The notes under the pieces: model-generated
Told to the model about the DNA's origin: nothing
The model's input: the letters and a program-made list of their open reading frames with translations, nothing else
The model's database searches: none
DNA from: Chamaelirium japonicum
Lineage: Eukaryota > Streptophyta > Magnoliopsida > Liliales > Melanthiaceae
Assembly: GCA_947650365.1 (NCBI GenBank)
Contig: OX393550.1
Span: 122,018,374 to 122,082,373, forward strand
Reading direction: 5' to 3'
Length of the DNA stretch: 64,000 nucleotides
Shown here: piece by piece, positions 16,601 through 33,200 of the stretch
How the letters are laid out: each line of letters starts with the position of its first letter
Numbering within the stretch: the first letter of the stretch is position 1
Program-made: the position numbers and the translations under genes

Positions 16601-19600
16601 TTCGTACAATCCATTCTAATTCATTCGCACGATCTATTCGAATTCGTTCGCACGAATGTATCCACTCTAATTCATTCATACGATCCATTCTAATTCCTTC
16701 GTACGATCCATTCTATTTCATTCGTATGATCCATTCTATTTCATTCATATAATCCATTCTAATTCATTCGTACGATCCATTCTAATTCATTTATACGATC
16801 TAATCTAATTCATTCATACAATCCATTCTAATTCATTCGTACGATCTATTCTAATTCATTCGTACGATCTATTCTTATTCATTTGCACGAATATATCCAT
16901 TCTAATTCATTCGTACGATGCATTCTAATTCATTCGCACGGAATGGATCGTACGAATGAATTAGAATGGATACATTCGTGCGAATGAATTAGAATGGATT
17001 GTGCGAATGAATTAGAATGGATCGTACGAATGAATTAGAATGGATCGTACTAATGAATTAGAATAGATTGTGCGAATGAATTAGAATGGATCGTACGAAT
17101 GAATTAGAAAGGATATATTCGTGCGAATGAATTAGAATAGATCGTATGAATGAATTAGATTGGATCGTATTAATGAATTAGAATGGATCGTGCGAATGAA
17201 TTAGAATGGATAGATTCGTGCGAATGAATTTGAATGGATCGTACGAAGGAATTAGAATGGATCGTACGAAGGAATTAGAATAGATCATACGAAGAAATTA
17301 GAATGGATCGTACGAATGAATTAGAATGGATCGTATGAATGAATTAGAATGGATCGTGCGAATGAATTAAAATGGATCGTATGAATAAAATAGAATGGAT
17401 CGTATGAATTAGAATGGATCGTACGAATGAAATAGAATGGATCGTACGAATGAATTAGAATAGATTGTGCGAATGGATTAGAATGGAAGGAATTAGAATG
17501 GATCGTACGAAGGAATTAGAATGGAGAATGGATCGTATTAACGAATTAGAATGGATCGTGCGAATGAATTAGAATGGATCGTATGAATGAATTAGAATCG
17601 ATCGTACGAATGAATTAGAATGGATCATGCGAATGAATTAGAATGGATCGTGCGAATGAATTAAAATGGATCGTACGAATGAAATAGAATGGATTGTACG
17701 AATGTGATAGAATGGATCGTACCAATGAATTAGAATGGATACATTCATGCGAATGAATTAGAATGGATCATACGAATGAATTAGAATGGATTCATTCGTG
17801 CGAATAAATTAGAATGGATCGTATGAATGAATTAGAATGGATCGTATGAATGAATTAGAATGGATCGTACGAAGGAATTAGAATGGATTGTATGAATGAA
17901 TTAGAATAGATCGTATGAATGAATTAGAATGGATCTTACGAATGAATTAGAATGGATCGTATGAATTAGAATGGATCGTACGAAGGAATTAGAATGGATC
18001 GTATGAATGAATTAGATTGGATCGTATTAATGAATTTGAATGGATCGTATGAATGAATTAGATTGGATCCTATGAATGAATTAGAATGGATCTTGCGAAT
18101 GAATTAGAATGGATCGTACGAATGAAATAGAATGGATTGTATGAATGAATTAGAATAGATCGTGCGAATGAATTAGAATGGATCGTACGAATGAATTAGA
18201 ATGGATCATATGAATGAATTAGAATGGATCGTATGAATGAATTAGAATGGATCGTGCGAATAAATTAGAATGGATCATATGAAAGAATTAGAATGGATCG
18301 TATGAATGAATTAGAATGGATCGTACGAATGAATTAGAATGGATCGTACGAAGGAATTAGAATGGATCATGAATTAGAATGGATCGTACGAATGAATTAG
18401 AATGGATACATTCGTGCGAATGAATTAGAATGGATCATATGAATGAATTAGAATGGATCGTTTGAGTGAATGCGAATGGATCGTGCGAATGAATTAGAAT
18501 GGATTGTACGAATGAATTAGAATGGATCGTATGAATGAATTAGAATGGATACATTCGTGCGAATCCATTCTATTTCATTCGTACGATCCATTCTAATTCA
18601 TTCGCACGATCCATTCTAATTCATTCATACGATCCATTCTAATTCATTCGTACGATCCATTCTAATTCATTCGTACGATCCATTCTAATTCATTCGCACA
18701 ATCTATTCTAATTCATTCGTACGATCCATTCTAATTCATTCGCACGATCCATTCTAATTCATTCATACGATCCATTCTATTTCATTCGTACGATCCATTC
18801 TTACTCATTCGTACGATCCATTCTAATTCATTTGCACGAAGGTATCTATTCTAATTCATTCGTACTATCCATTCTAATTCCTTTGTACGATCCATTCTAA
18901 TTCCTTCGTACGATCTATTCTAATTCATTCGTACGATCCATTCTAATTCCTTCGTACGATCCATTCAAATTCATTCGTACGAAGGAATTAGAATGGATCG
19001 TTCGAATGAATTAAAATGGATCGTATGAATGAAATAGAATGGATCGTATGAATTAGAATAGATCGTACGAATGAAATAGAATGGATCGTGCGAATGAATT
19101 AGAATAGATTGTGCGAATGGATTAAAATGGATCATACGATTGAGTAAGAATGGATTGTACGAATGGAATAGAATAGATCGTACGAATGAATTAGAATGGA
19201 TCATGCTAATGAATTAGAATTGATCGTACGAATGAATTAGACTAGATTATACGAATGAATTAGAATGGATCGTGCGAATGAATTAGAATGGATCGAACGA
19301 ATGAATTAGAATGGATCGTAGAATGAATTAGAATGGATCGTACGAATGAATTAGAATGGATCGTACGAATGAATTAGAATGGATCGTGCGAATGAATTAG
19401 AATGGATCGTACGAATGAATTAGAATAGCTTGTGCGAATGAATTAGAATAGATCGTACGAATGAATTAGAATGGATACATTCGTGCGAATCCATTCTATT
19501 TCATTCGTACGATCCATTCTAATTCATTCGCACGATCCATTCTAATTCATTCGTACGATCCATTCTAATTCATTCGTACGATCCATTCTAATTCATTCGT

Positions 19601-20285
19601 ACGATCCATTCTAATTCATTCGTACGATCCATTCTAATTCATTCGCACAATCTATTCTAATTCATTCGCACGAATGTATCCAGTCTAATTCATTCGTACG
19701 ATCCATTCTAATTCATTCGCACAATCTATTCTAATTCATTCGTACGATCCATTCTAATTCATTCGTACGATCCATTCTAATTCATTCATACGATCCATTC
19801 TAATTCATTCGAACGATCCATTCTAATTCATTCGTACGATCTATTCTAATTCATTCGCACAATCTATTCTAATTCATTCGTACGATCCATTCTAATTCAT
19901 TCGCACGATCCATTCTAATTCATTCATACGATCCATTCTATTTCATTCGTACGATCCATTCTTACTCATTCGTACGATCCATTCTAATTCATTTGCACGA
20001 AGGTATCCATTCTAATTCATTCGTACTATCAATTCTAATTTCTTCATACGATCCATTCTAATTCCATCGTACGATCCATTCTAATTCCTTCGTACGATTC
20101 ATTCTAATTCATTCGTACGATCCATTCTAATTCCTTCGTATGATCCATTCTAATTCATTCGTACGGTATGATGAATTAGAATGGATCGTACGAATGAATT
20201 AGAATGGATCGTACGAATGAATTAGAATGGATTGAATTAGAATGAATCATACGAATGAATTAGAATGAATCATACGAATGAATTA
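13641..20285. repeat. Higher-order duplication B, copy 1 (partner about 30230-37240)
   Basis: Matches a block about 16.6 kb downstream. The start at 13641 (GGATCATGCTAATG word) matches 30229. The odd junction GGAAGGAATTAGAATGG at about 17486 matches about 34090. Strand switches at 13956, 14612, 15405, 16940 and 18564 match 30546, 31205, 32020, 33728 and 35170. Offsets drift from 16588 to about 16950 through indels. Boundaries are estimated by eye. Confidence 0.75.
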
Positions 20286-20588
20286 GAATGAATTAGAATG
20301 GATCGTACGAATGAATTAGAATAGATCGTGCGAATGAATCTATTCTAATTCGTACGAATGATCGCACAATAGATCGCACAATCTATTTAGAATAGATCGA
20401 ACAATCTATTCTAATTCGTACGAATGAATTAGAATAGATCGTGCGAATGAATTAGAATGATTCGTACGAATGAATTAGAATGGATCGTACGAATGAATTA
20501 GATTGGATCGTATTAATGAATTAGAATGGATCGTATGAATGAATTAGAATAGATCGTACGAATGAATTAGAATAGATCGTACGAATGG

Positions 20589-23500
20589 ATCGTACGAATG
20601 AGTAAGAATGGATCGTACGAATGAAATAAAATGGATTGTACGAATGAATTAGAATGGATACATTCGTGCGAATGAATTAGGATGGATCGTATGAATGAAT
20701 TAGAATAGATTGTGCGAATGAATTAGAATGGATCGTACGAATGAATTAGAATGGATACATTCATGCGAATGAATTAGAATGGATCGTATGAATGAATTAG
20801 AATGGATCGTATGGGTGAATTAGAATGGATACGAAGGTATTAGAATGGATCGTACGAACGAATTAGAATGGAGAATGGATCGTGCGAATGAATTAGAATG
20901 GATCGTGCAATAAGAATGGATCGTACGAATGAAATAGAATAGATCGTACGGATAAATGAATTTGGATCGTGCTAATGAATTAGAATGGATCGTACGAATG
21001 AATTAGAATGGATCGTACTAATGAATTAGAATAGATTGTGCGAATGAATTAGAATGGATCGTACGAATGAATTAGAACGGATATATTCGTGCGAATGAAT
21101 TAGAATAGATCGTATGAATGAATTAGATTGGATCGTATTAATGAATTAGAATGGATCGTGCGAATGAATTAGAATGGATCGTCAGAATGAATTAGAATGG
21201 ATAGATTCGTGCGAATGAATTTGAATGGATCGTACGAAGGAATTAGAATGGATCGTACGAAGGAATTAGAATAGATCATACGAAGAAATTAGAATGGATC
21301 GTACGAATGAATTAGAATGGATCGTATGAATGAATTAGAATGGATCGTGCGAATGAATTAAAATGGATCGTATGAATGAAATAGAATGGATCGTATAAAT
21401 TAGAATGCATCGTACGAATGAAATAGAATGGATCGTACGAATGAATTAGAATAGATTGTAATGGATTAGAATGGATCATACGATTGAGTAAGAATGGATT
21501 GTACGAATGAAATAGAATAGATCGTACGATTGAATTAGAATGGATCATGCTAATGAATTAGAATTGATCGTACGAATGAATTAGAATAGATTGTGCGAAT
21601 GAATTAGAATGGATCGTACGAATGAATTGGAATGGATACATTCATGCGAATGAATTAGAATGGATCGTATGAATGAATTAGAGTGGATACATTCGTACAA
21701 ATGAATTAGAATGGATCGTACGAATGAATTAGAATGGAGACATTCGTGCGAATGAATTAGAATGGATCAGATGAATGAATTAGAATGGATCGTTTGAGTG
21801 AATACGAATGGATCGTGCGAATGAATTAGAATAGATTGTACGAATGAATTAGAATGGATCGTACGAATGAATTAGAATGGATATATTCGTGCGAATCCAT
21901 TCTATTTCATTCGTACGATCCATTCTAATTCATTCGCACGATCCATTCTAATTCATTCATACGATCCATTCTAATTCATTCGTACGATCCATTCTAATTC
22001 ATTCGTACGATCCATTCTAATTCATTCGCACAATCTATTCTAATTCATTCGTACGATCCATTCTAATTCATTCGCACGATCCATTCTAATTCATTCATAC
22101 GATCCATTCTATTTCATTCGTACGATCCATTCTTACTCATTCGTACGATCCATTCTAATTCATTTGCACGATGGTATCCATTCTAATTCATTCGTACTAT
22201 CCATTCTAATTCCTTCGTACGATCCATTCTAATTCCTTCGTACGATCTATCCTAATTCATTCATACGATCCATTCTAATTCATTCGTATGATCCATTCTA
22301 ATTCCTTCGTATGATCCATTCTAATTCATTCGTACGGTATGATTCATTCTAATTCATTTGTACGATTCATTCTAATTCAATCTATTCTAATTCATTCGTA
22401 CGATCCATTCTAATTCATTCGTACGATCCATTCTAATTCATTCGTACGATTCATTCTAATTCAATCCATTCGTACGATCCATTCTTACTCATTCGTACGA
22501 TCCATTCTAATTCATTCGCACGAATGAATCTATTCTAATTCATTCGTATGATCCATTCTAATTCATTCGCATGAATGTATCCATTCTAATTCATTCGTAC
22601 GATCCATTCTATCTCATTCGTACAATCCATTCTATTTCATTCGTACGATCCATTCTAATTCATTCGCACGAGCCATTCTAATTCATTCGCATGATCCATT
22701 CTAATTCATTCGTACGATCCATTCTAATTCATTCATACGATCCATTCTAATTCATTCGCACGAATGTATCCATTCTAATTCATTCGTACGATCCATTCTA
22801 ATTCATTCGCACAATCTATTCTAATTCATTTATACGATCCATTCTAATTTATTCGCACGATCCATTCTAATTCATTCATACGATCCATTCTAATTCATTC
22901 ATATGATCCATTCTAATTCATTCGCACGATCCATTCTTACTCATTCGTACGATCCATTCTAATTCATTCGCACGATCCATTCTAATTCATTAATACGATC
23001 CATTCTAATTCATTCGCACGATCCATTCTAATTCATTCACACTCATACGATCCATTCTAATTCATTCACACGAATGTATCCTTTCTAATTTATTCATACG
23101 ATCCATTCTAATTCATTCACACGAATTAGAATGGATCGTACGAAGGAATTAGAAAGGATCGTACAAACGAATTAGAATGGATCGTATGAATGAAATAGAA
23201 TAGATCGTACGAATGAATTAGAATGGATCGTATGAATGAATTAGATTGGATCATATGAATGAATTAGAATGGATTGTACGAATGAAATAGAATAGATCGT
23301 ACGAATAAATTAGAATGGATCGTGCGAATGAATTAGAATGGGTCGTACGAATGAATTAAAATGGATCGTATGAATGAAATAGAATGGATCGTATGAATTA
23401 GAATGGATCGTACGAATGAAATAGAATGGATCGTACGAATGAATTAGAATAAATTGTGCGAATGGATTAGAATGGATCATACGATTGAGTAAGAATGGAT

Positions 23501-24903
23501 TGTACGAATGAAATAGAATAGATCGTACGAATGAATTAGAATGGATCATGCTAATGAATTAGAATTGATCGTACGAATGAATTAGAATAGATTGTGCGAA
23601 TGAATTTGAATGGATCGTACGAATGAATTTGAATGGATACATTCGTGCGAATGAATTAGAATGGATCGAATGAATGAATTAGAGTGGATACATTCGTACA
23701 AATGAATTAGAATGGATCGTACAAATGAATTAGAATGGATACATTCGTGCGAATGAATTAGAATGGATCATATGAATGAATTAGAATGGATCGTTTGAGT
23801 GAATGCGAATGGATCGTGCGAATGAATTAGAATGGATTGTACGAATGAATTAGAATGGATCGTACGAATGAATTAGAATGGATACATTCGTGCAATCCAT
23901 TCTATTTCATTCGTATGATCCATTCTAATTCATTTGCACGATCCATTCTTTTTCATTCGCACGATCCATTCTTACTCATTTGTACGATCCATTCTAATTC
24001 ATTTGCACGAAGGTATCCATTCTAATTCATTCGTACTATCCATTCTAATTCCTTCGTACGATCCATTCTAATTCCTTCGTACGATCCATTCTAATTCATT
24101 CGTACGATCCATTCTAATTCATTCGTACGATCCATTCTAATTCCTTCGTACGATCCATTCAAATTCATTCGCACGAATCTATCCATTCTAATTCATTCGT
24201 ACGATCCATTCTAATTCATTCGCACGATCCGTTCTAATTCATTAATACGATCCAATCTAATTCATTCATACGATTTATTCTAATTCATTCGCACGAATAT
24301 ATCCTTTCTAATTCATTCGTACGATCCATTCTAATTCATTCGCACAATCTATTCTAATTCATTAGTACGATCCATTCTAATTCATTCGTATGATCCATTC
24401 TAATTCATTAGCACGATCCAAATTCATTTATCCGTATGATCTATTCTATTTCATTCGTACGATCCATTCTAATTGAATTAGAATGGATTGAATTAGAATG
24501 AATCGTACGAATGAATTAGAATGGATCGTACGAATGAATTAGAATGGATCGTACGAATGAATTAGAATGGATTGAATTAGAATGAATCGTACGAATGAAT
24601 TAGAATGAATCATACCGTACGAATGAATTAGAATGGATCATACGAAGGAATTAGAATGGATCGTACGAATGAATTAGAATGGATCGTACGAATGAATTAG
24701 AATGGATCGTATGAAGGAATTAGAATGGATCGTACGAAGGAATTAGAATGGATAGTACGAATGAATTAGAATGGATACCTTCGTGCAAATGAATTAGAAT
24801 GGATCGTGTGAATGAATTAGAAAGGATACATTCGTGCGAATGAATTAGAATGGATCGTATGAGTGTGAATGAATTAGAATGGATCGTGTGAATGAATTAG
24901 AAT
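20589..24903. repeat. Higher-order duplication A, copy 2 (partner 9404-13640)
   Basis: Second copy of the block described at 9404-13640, with matching variant order and matching strand-switch positions. Small differences include a 3-bp loss near 21460, which changes the local reading pattern. The block ends near 24903, where the two copies take different continuations. Confidence 0.75.
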
Positions 24904-27900
24904 GGATCGTAATAATGAATTAGAATGGATCATGCGAATGAATTAGAATGGATCGTACGAATGAGTAAGAATGGATCGTGCGAATGAATTAGAATGGATA
25001 GTACGAATGAATTAGAATGGATCGTTAGAATGAATTTGAATGGATACATTCGTGCGAATCCATTCTATTTCATTCGTACGATCCATTCTAATTCATTCGC
25101 ACGATCCATTCTAATTCATTCATACGATCCATTCTAATTCATTCGTACGATCCATTCTAATTCATTCGCACAATCTATTCTAATTCATTCGTACGATCCA
25201 TTCTAATTCATTCGCACGATCCATTCTAATTCATTCATACGATCCATTCTATTTCATTCGTACGATCCATTCTTACTCATTCGTACGATCCATTCTAATT
25301 CATTTGCACGAAGGTATCCATTCTAATTCATTCGTACTATCCATTCTAATTCCTTCGTACGATCCATTCTAATTCATTCGTACGATCCATTCTAATTCAT
25401 TCGCACAATCTATTCTAATTCATTCGTACGATCCATTCTAATTCATTCGCACGATCCATTTTAATTCATTCATACGATCCATTCTATTTCATTCGTACGA
25501 TCCATTCTTACTCATTCGTACGATCCATTCTAATTCATTTGCACGAAGGTATCCATTCTAATTCATTCGTACTATCCATTCTAATTCCTTCGTACGATCC
25601 ATTCTAATTCATTCGTACGATCCATTCTAATTCCTTCGTATGATCCATTCTAATTCATTCGTACGATTCATTCTAATTCAATCCATTCTAATTCATTCGT
25701 ACGATCCATTCTAATTCATTCGTACGATCCATTCTAATTTATTCGTGCGATTCATTCTAATTCAATCCATTCTAATTCATTCGTACGATCCATTCTTACT
25801 CATTCGTACGATCCATTCTAATTCATTCGTACGAATGAATCCATTCTAATTCATTCGTATGATCCATTCTAATTCATTCGCATGAATGTATCCATTCTAA
25901 TTCATTCGTACGATCCATTCTATCTCATTCGTACAATCCATTCTATTTCATTCGTACGATCCATTCTAATTCATTCGTACGATCCATTCTAATTCATTCG
26001 CAAGATCTATTCTAATTCATTCATACGATCGATTCTAATTCATTCATACGATCCATTCTAATTCATTCGCACGAATGTATCCATTTTTATTCATTCGTAC
26101 GATCCATTCTAATTCATTAATGAATTAGAATGGATACATTCATGCGAATGAATTAGAATGGATCATACGAATGAATTAGAATGGATTCATTCGTGCGAAT
26201 GAATTAGAATGGATCGTACGAATGAGTAAGAATGGATCGTACGAATGAATTAGAATGGATTGAATTAGAATGAATCGTACGAATGAATTAGAATGGATCA
26301 TACGAATGAATTAGAATGGATCGTACGAATGAATTAGAATGGATTGAATTAGAATGAATCGTACGAATGAATTAGAATGAATCATACCGTACGAATGAAT
26401 TAGAATGGATCATACGAAGGAATTAGAATGGATCGTACGAATGAATTAGAATGGATCGTACGAATGAATTAGAATGGATCGTACAAAGGAATTAGAATGG
26501 ATCGTACGAATGAATTAGAATGGATAGTACGAATGAATTAGAATGGATACCTTCGTGCAAATGAATTAGAATGGATCGTACGAATGAGTAAGAATGGATC
26601 GTACGAATGAAATTGAATGGATCGTATGAATGAATTAGAATGGATCGTGCGAATGAATTAGAATGGATCGTACGAATGAATTAGAATAGATTGTGCGAAT
26701 GAATTAGAATGGATCGTACGAATGAATTAGAATGGATCGTACGAATGAATTAGAATGATCGTGCGAATGAATTAGAATGGATCGTACGAATGAAATAGAA
26801 TGGATTCGCACGAATGATCCATTCTAATTCATTCGTACGATCCATTCTAATTCATTCATACGATACAATCTAATTCATTCATACGATCCATTCTAATTCA
26901 TTCGCACGAATGTATCCATTCTAATTCATTCGCACGATCCATTCTAATTCATTCATACAATCCATTCTAATTCATTCGTACGATCCATTCTAATTCATTC
27001 GCACAATCTATTCTAATTCATTCATACGATCCATTCTAATTCGTTTGTACAACCCTTTCTAATTCATTCGTACGATCCATTCTATTTCATTCGTATGGCC
27101 CATTCTAATTCATAAGTACGATCCATTCTAATTCATTCAAACGATCCATTCTAATTCATTCGTACGATCCATTCCAATTCATTCGCACGATCCATTCTAA
27201 TGAATTAGAATAGATCGTATTAATGAATTAGAATGGATCGTGTGAATGAATTAGAATGGATCGTACGAATGAGTAAGAATGGATCGTGCGAATGAATTAG
27301 AATGGATCATATGAAAGAATTAGAATAGATCGTATGAATGAATTAGAATCGATCGTACGAATGAATTAGAATGGATCATGCGAATGAATTAGAATGGATC
27401 GTGCGAATGAATTAGAATGGATCGTACGAATGAAATAGAATGGATTGTACGAATGAGATAGAATGGATCGTACGAATGAATTAGAATGGATACATTCATG
27501 CGAATAAATTAGAATGGATCATACGAATGAATTAGAATGGATTCATTCATGCGAATAAATTAGAATGGATCGTATGAATGAATTAGAATGGATCATATGA
27601 ATGAATTAGAATGGATTGTATGAATGAATTAGAATGGATCTTATGAATGAATTAGAATGGATCGTACGAAGGAATTAGAATGGATCGTATGAATGAATTA
27701 GATTGGATCGTATTAATGAATTTGAATGGATCATATGAATGAATTAGATTGGATCGTATGAATGAATTAGAATGGATCTTGCGAATGATTTAGAATGGAT
27801 CGTACGAATGAAATAGAATGGATTGTATAAATGAATTAGAATAAATCGTGCGAATGAATTAGAATGGATCGTACGAATGAATTAGAATGGATCATATGAA

Positions 27901-30229
27901 TGAATTAGAATGGATGGTATGAATGAATTAGAATGGATCGTGCGAATAAATTAGAATGGATCAAATGAATGAATCAGAATGGATCGTATGAATGAATTAG
28001 AATGGATCGTACGAATGAATTAGAATGGATCGTACGAATGAATTAGAATGGATCGTGAATTAGAATGGATCGTACGAATGAATTAGAACGGATCGTGCGA
28101 ATGAATTAGAATGGATCGTGCGAATGAATTAGAATGGATCGTACGAATGAATTAGAATGGATCGTATGAATGAATTAGAATGGATCGTACGAATGAATTA
28201 GAATGGATCTTATTAATGAATTAGAATGGATTGTGCGAATGAATTAGAATGGATCGTGCGAATGAATTAGAATGGATCGTACTAATGAATTAGAATAGAT
28301 TGTGCGAATGAATTAGAATGGATCATACGAATGAATTAGAAAGGATATATTCGTGCGAATGAATTAGAATAGATCGTATGAATGAATTAGATTGGATCGT
28401 ATTAATGAATTAGAATGGATCGTGCGAATGAATTAGAATGGATCGTACGAATGAATTAGAATAGATAGATTCGTGCGAATGAATTTGAATGGATCGTACG
28501 AATGAATTAGAATGGATAGATTCGTGCGAATGAATTTGAATGGATCGTACGAAGGAATTAGAATGGATCGTACGAAGGAATTAGAATAGATCATACGAAG
28601 AAATTAGAATGGATCGTACGAATGAATTAGAATGGATCGTATGAATGAATTAGAATGGATCATGTGAATGAATTAAAATGGATCGTATGAATGAAATAGA
28701 ATGGATCGTATGAATTAGAATGGATCGTATGAATGAAATAGAATGGATCGTACGAATGAATTAGAATAGATTGTGCGAAGGAATTAGAATGGAGAATGGA
28801 TCGTCTTAATGAATTAGAATGGATCGTGCGAATGAATGAGAATGGATCGTACGAATGAGTAAGAATGGATCGTGCGAATGAATTAGAATGGATCGTATGA
28901 ATGAATTAGAATCGATCGTACGAATGAATTAGAATGGATCATGCGAATGAATTAGAATGGATCGTGCGAATGAATTAGAATGGATCGTACGAATGAAATA
29001 GAATGGATTGTACGAATGAGATAGAATGGATCGTACGAATGAATTAGAATGGATACATTCATGCGAATGTATTAGAATGGATCATACGAATGAATTAGAA
29101 TGGATTCATTCGTGCGAATAAATTAGAATGGATCCTATGAATGAATTAGAATGGATCGTATGAATGAATTAGAATGGATCGTACGAAGGAATTAGAATGG
29201 ATTGTATGAATGAATTAGAATAGATCGTATGAATGAATTGGAATGGATCTTACGAATGAATTAGAATGGATCGTATGAATTAGAATGGATCGTACGAAGG
29301 AATTAGAATGGATCGTATGAATGAATTAGATTGGATCGTATTAATGAATTTGAATGGATCGTATGAATGAATTAGATTGGATCGTATGAATGAATTAGAA
29401 TGGATCTTGCGAATGAATTAGAATGAATCGTACGAATGAAATAGAATGGATTGTATGAATGAATTAGAATAGATCGTGCGAATGAATTAGAATAGATCGG
29501 ACGAATGAATTAGAATGGATCATATGAATGAATTAGAATGGATCGTACGAAGGAATTAGAATGGATCGTGAATTAGAATGGATCGTACGAATGAATTAGA
29601 ATGTATACATTCGTACGATCCATTCTAATTCATTCGCACGATCCATTCTAATTCATTCATACGATCCATTCTAATTCATTCGTACGATCCATTCTAATTC
29701 ATTCGTACGATCCATTCAAATTCATTCGCACAATCTATTCTAATTCATTCGTACGATCCATTCTAATTCATTCGCACGATCCATTCTAATTCATTCATAC
29801 GATCCATTCTATTTCATTCGTACGATCCATTCTTACTCATTCGTACGATCCATTCTAATTCATTTGTACGAAGGTATCCATTCTAATTCATTCGTACTAT
29901 CCATTCTAATTCCTTCGTACGATCCATTCTAATTCCTTCGTACAATCCATTCTAATTCATTCGTACGATCCATTCTAATTCCTTCGTACGATCCATTCTA
30001 ATTCATTCGTATGAAGGAATTAGAATAGATCGTGCGAATGAATTAAAATGGATCGTATGAATGAAATAGAATGGATCGTATGAATTAGAATGGATCATAC
30101 GAATGAAATAGAATGGATCGTGCGAATGAATTAGAATAGATTGTGCGAATGGATTAGAATGGATCATATGATTGAGTAAGAATGGATTGTACGAATGAAA
30201 TAGAATAGATCGTATGAATGAATTAGAAT

Positions 30230-33200
30230 GGATCATGCTAATGAATTAGAATTGATCGTACGAATGAATTAGAATAGATTGTGCGAATGAATTAGAATGG
30301 ATCGTGCGAATGAGTTAGAATGGATCGTACGAATGAATTAGAATAGATTGTGCGAATGAATTAGAATGGATCGTACGAATGAATTAGAATGGATCGTACG
30401 AATGAATTAGAATGGATCGTATGAATGAATTAGAATGGATCGTGCAAATGAATTAGAATGGATCGTACGAATGAATTAGAATAGATTGTGCGAATGAATT
30501 AGAATGGATCGTATGAATGAATTAGAATGGATACATTTGTGCGAATCCATTCTATTTCATTTGTACGATCCATTCTAATTCATTCGCACGATCCATTCTA
30601 ATTCATTCATACGATCCATTCTAATTCATTCGTACGATCCATTCTAATTCATTCGTACGATCCATTCTAATTCATTCGCACAATCTATTCTAATTCATTC
30701 GCACGAATGTATCCATTCTAATTCATTCGTACGATCCATTCTAATTCATTCGCACGATCTATTCTAATTCATTCGTACGATCCATTCTAATTCATTCGCA
30801 CGATCCATTCTAATTCATTCATACGATCCATTCTAATTCATTCGTACGATCCATTCTAATTCATTCGTACGATCCATTCTAATTCATTCGCACAATCTAT
30901 TCTAATTCATTTGTACGATCCATTCTAATTCATTCGCACGATCCATTCTAATTCATTCATACGATCCATTCTATTTCATTCGTACGATCCATTCTTACTC
31001 ATTTGTACGATCCATTCTAATTCATTTGCACGAAGGTATCCATTCTAATTCATTCGTACTATCCATTCTAATTCCTTCGTACGATCCATTCTAATTCCTT
31101 CGTACGATCCATTCTAATTCATTCGTACGATCCATTCTAATTCATTCGTACGATCCATTCTAATTCCTTCGTATGATCCATTCTAATTCATTCGTACGGT
31201 ATGATGAATTAGAATGGATCGTACGAATGAATTAGAATGGATCGTACGAATGAATTAGAATGGATTGAATTAGAATGAATCGTACGAATGAATTAGAATG
31301 AATCATACCGTACGAATGAATTAGAATGATCGTTCGAATGAATTAGAATAGATTGTGCGAATGAATTAGAATGGATCGTACGAATGAATTAGAATGGATC
31401 GTGCGAATAAATTAGAATGGATCGTATGAATGAATTAGAATGGATCGTGCGAATGAATTAGAATGAATCATATGAATGAAATTGAATGGATCGTATGAAT
31501 TAGAATGGATTGTACGAATGAATTAGAATGGATCGTGCGTCGTACGAATGAATTAGAATAGATCATATTAATGAATTAGAATGGATCGTATGAATGAATT
31601 AGAATGGATCGTGCGAATGAATTAAAATGGATCGTATGAATGAAATAGAATGGATCGTATGAATTAGAATGGATCGTACGAATGAAATAGAATGGATCGT
31701 ACGAATGAATTAGAATAGATTATGCTAATGGATTAGAATGGATCATACGATTGAGTAAGAATGGATTGTACGAATGAAATAGAATAGATCGTACGAATGA
31801 ATTAGAATGGATCGTATGAATGAATTAGAATAGATCGTACGAATGAATTAAAATGGATCGTATAAATGAATTAGAATGGATCGTATTAATGAATTAGAAT
31901 GGATCGTACGAATGAATTAGAATAGATCGTACGAATGAATTAGAATGGATCGTATGAATGAATTAGAATGGATCGTGCGAATGAATTAGAATGGTTCGTA
32001 CGAATGAAATAGAATGGATTCGCACGAATGTATCCATTCTAATTCATTCGTACGATCCATTATAATTCATTCGTACAATCCATTCTAATTCATTCGCACG
32101 ATCCATTCGCATTCACTCAAACGATCCATACTAATTCATTCATATGATCCATTCTAATTCATTCGCACGAATGTATCCATTCTAATTCATTCGTACGATC
32201 CATTCTAATTCATTCGCACGATCCATTCTAATTCATTAATACGATCCAATCTAATTCATTCATACGATCTATTCTAATTCATTCGCACGAATATATCCTT
32301 TCTAATTCATTCGTACGATCCATTCTAATTCATTCGCACAATCTATTCTAATTCATCAGTATGATCCATTCTAATTCATTCGTACGATCCATTCTAATTC
32401 ATTAGCACGATCCAAATTCATTTATCCGTAAGATCTATTCTATTTCATTCGTACGATCCATTCTTATCGCACGATCCATTCTAATTCATTCGCACGATCC
32501 ATTCTCCATTCTAATTCCTTCGTACGATCCATTCTAATTCCTTCGTATCCATTCTAATTCACTCATACGATCCATTCTAATTCATTCATACGATCCATTC
32601 TAATTCATTCGCATGAATGTATCCATTCTAATTCATTCGTACGATCCATTCTAATTCATTCGCACAATCTATTCTTATTCATTCATACGATCCATCCTAA
32701 TTCATTCGCACGAATGTATCCATTCTAATTCATTCGTACAATCCATTCTATTTCATTCGTACGATCCATTCTTACTCATCCGTACGATCTATTCGTATCC
32801 ATTCTAATTCATTCGTACGATCTATTCTAATTCATTCGTACGATCCATTCTAATTCATTAATACGATCCAATCTAATTCATTCATACGATCCATTCTAAT
32901 TCATTCATACGATCCATTCTAATTCATTCGCACGATCCATTCTAATTCATTCGCACGATCCATTCTAATTCATTCGTACGATCCATTCTAATTCATTCGT
33001 ACGATCCACTGTAATTCATTCGCACGATCCATTCTAATTCATTCGCACGAATGTATCCATTCTAATTCATTCGTATGATCCATTCTAATTCATTCACACG
33101 ATCCATTCTAATTCATTCATACAATCCATTCTATTTCTTTTGCACGAATGTATCCATTCTAATTCATTCATACGATCCATCCTAATTCATTCGCACGAAT

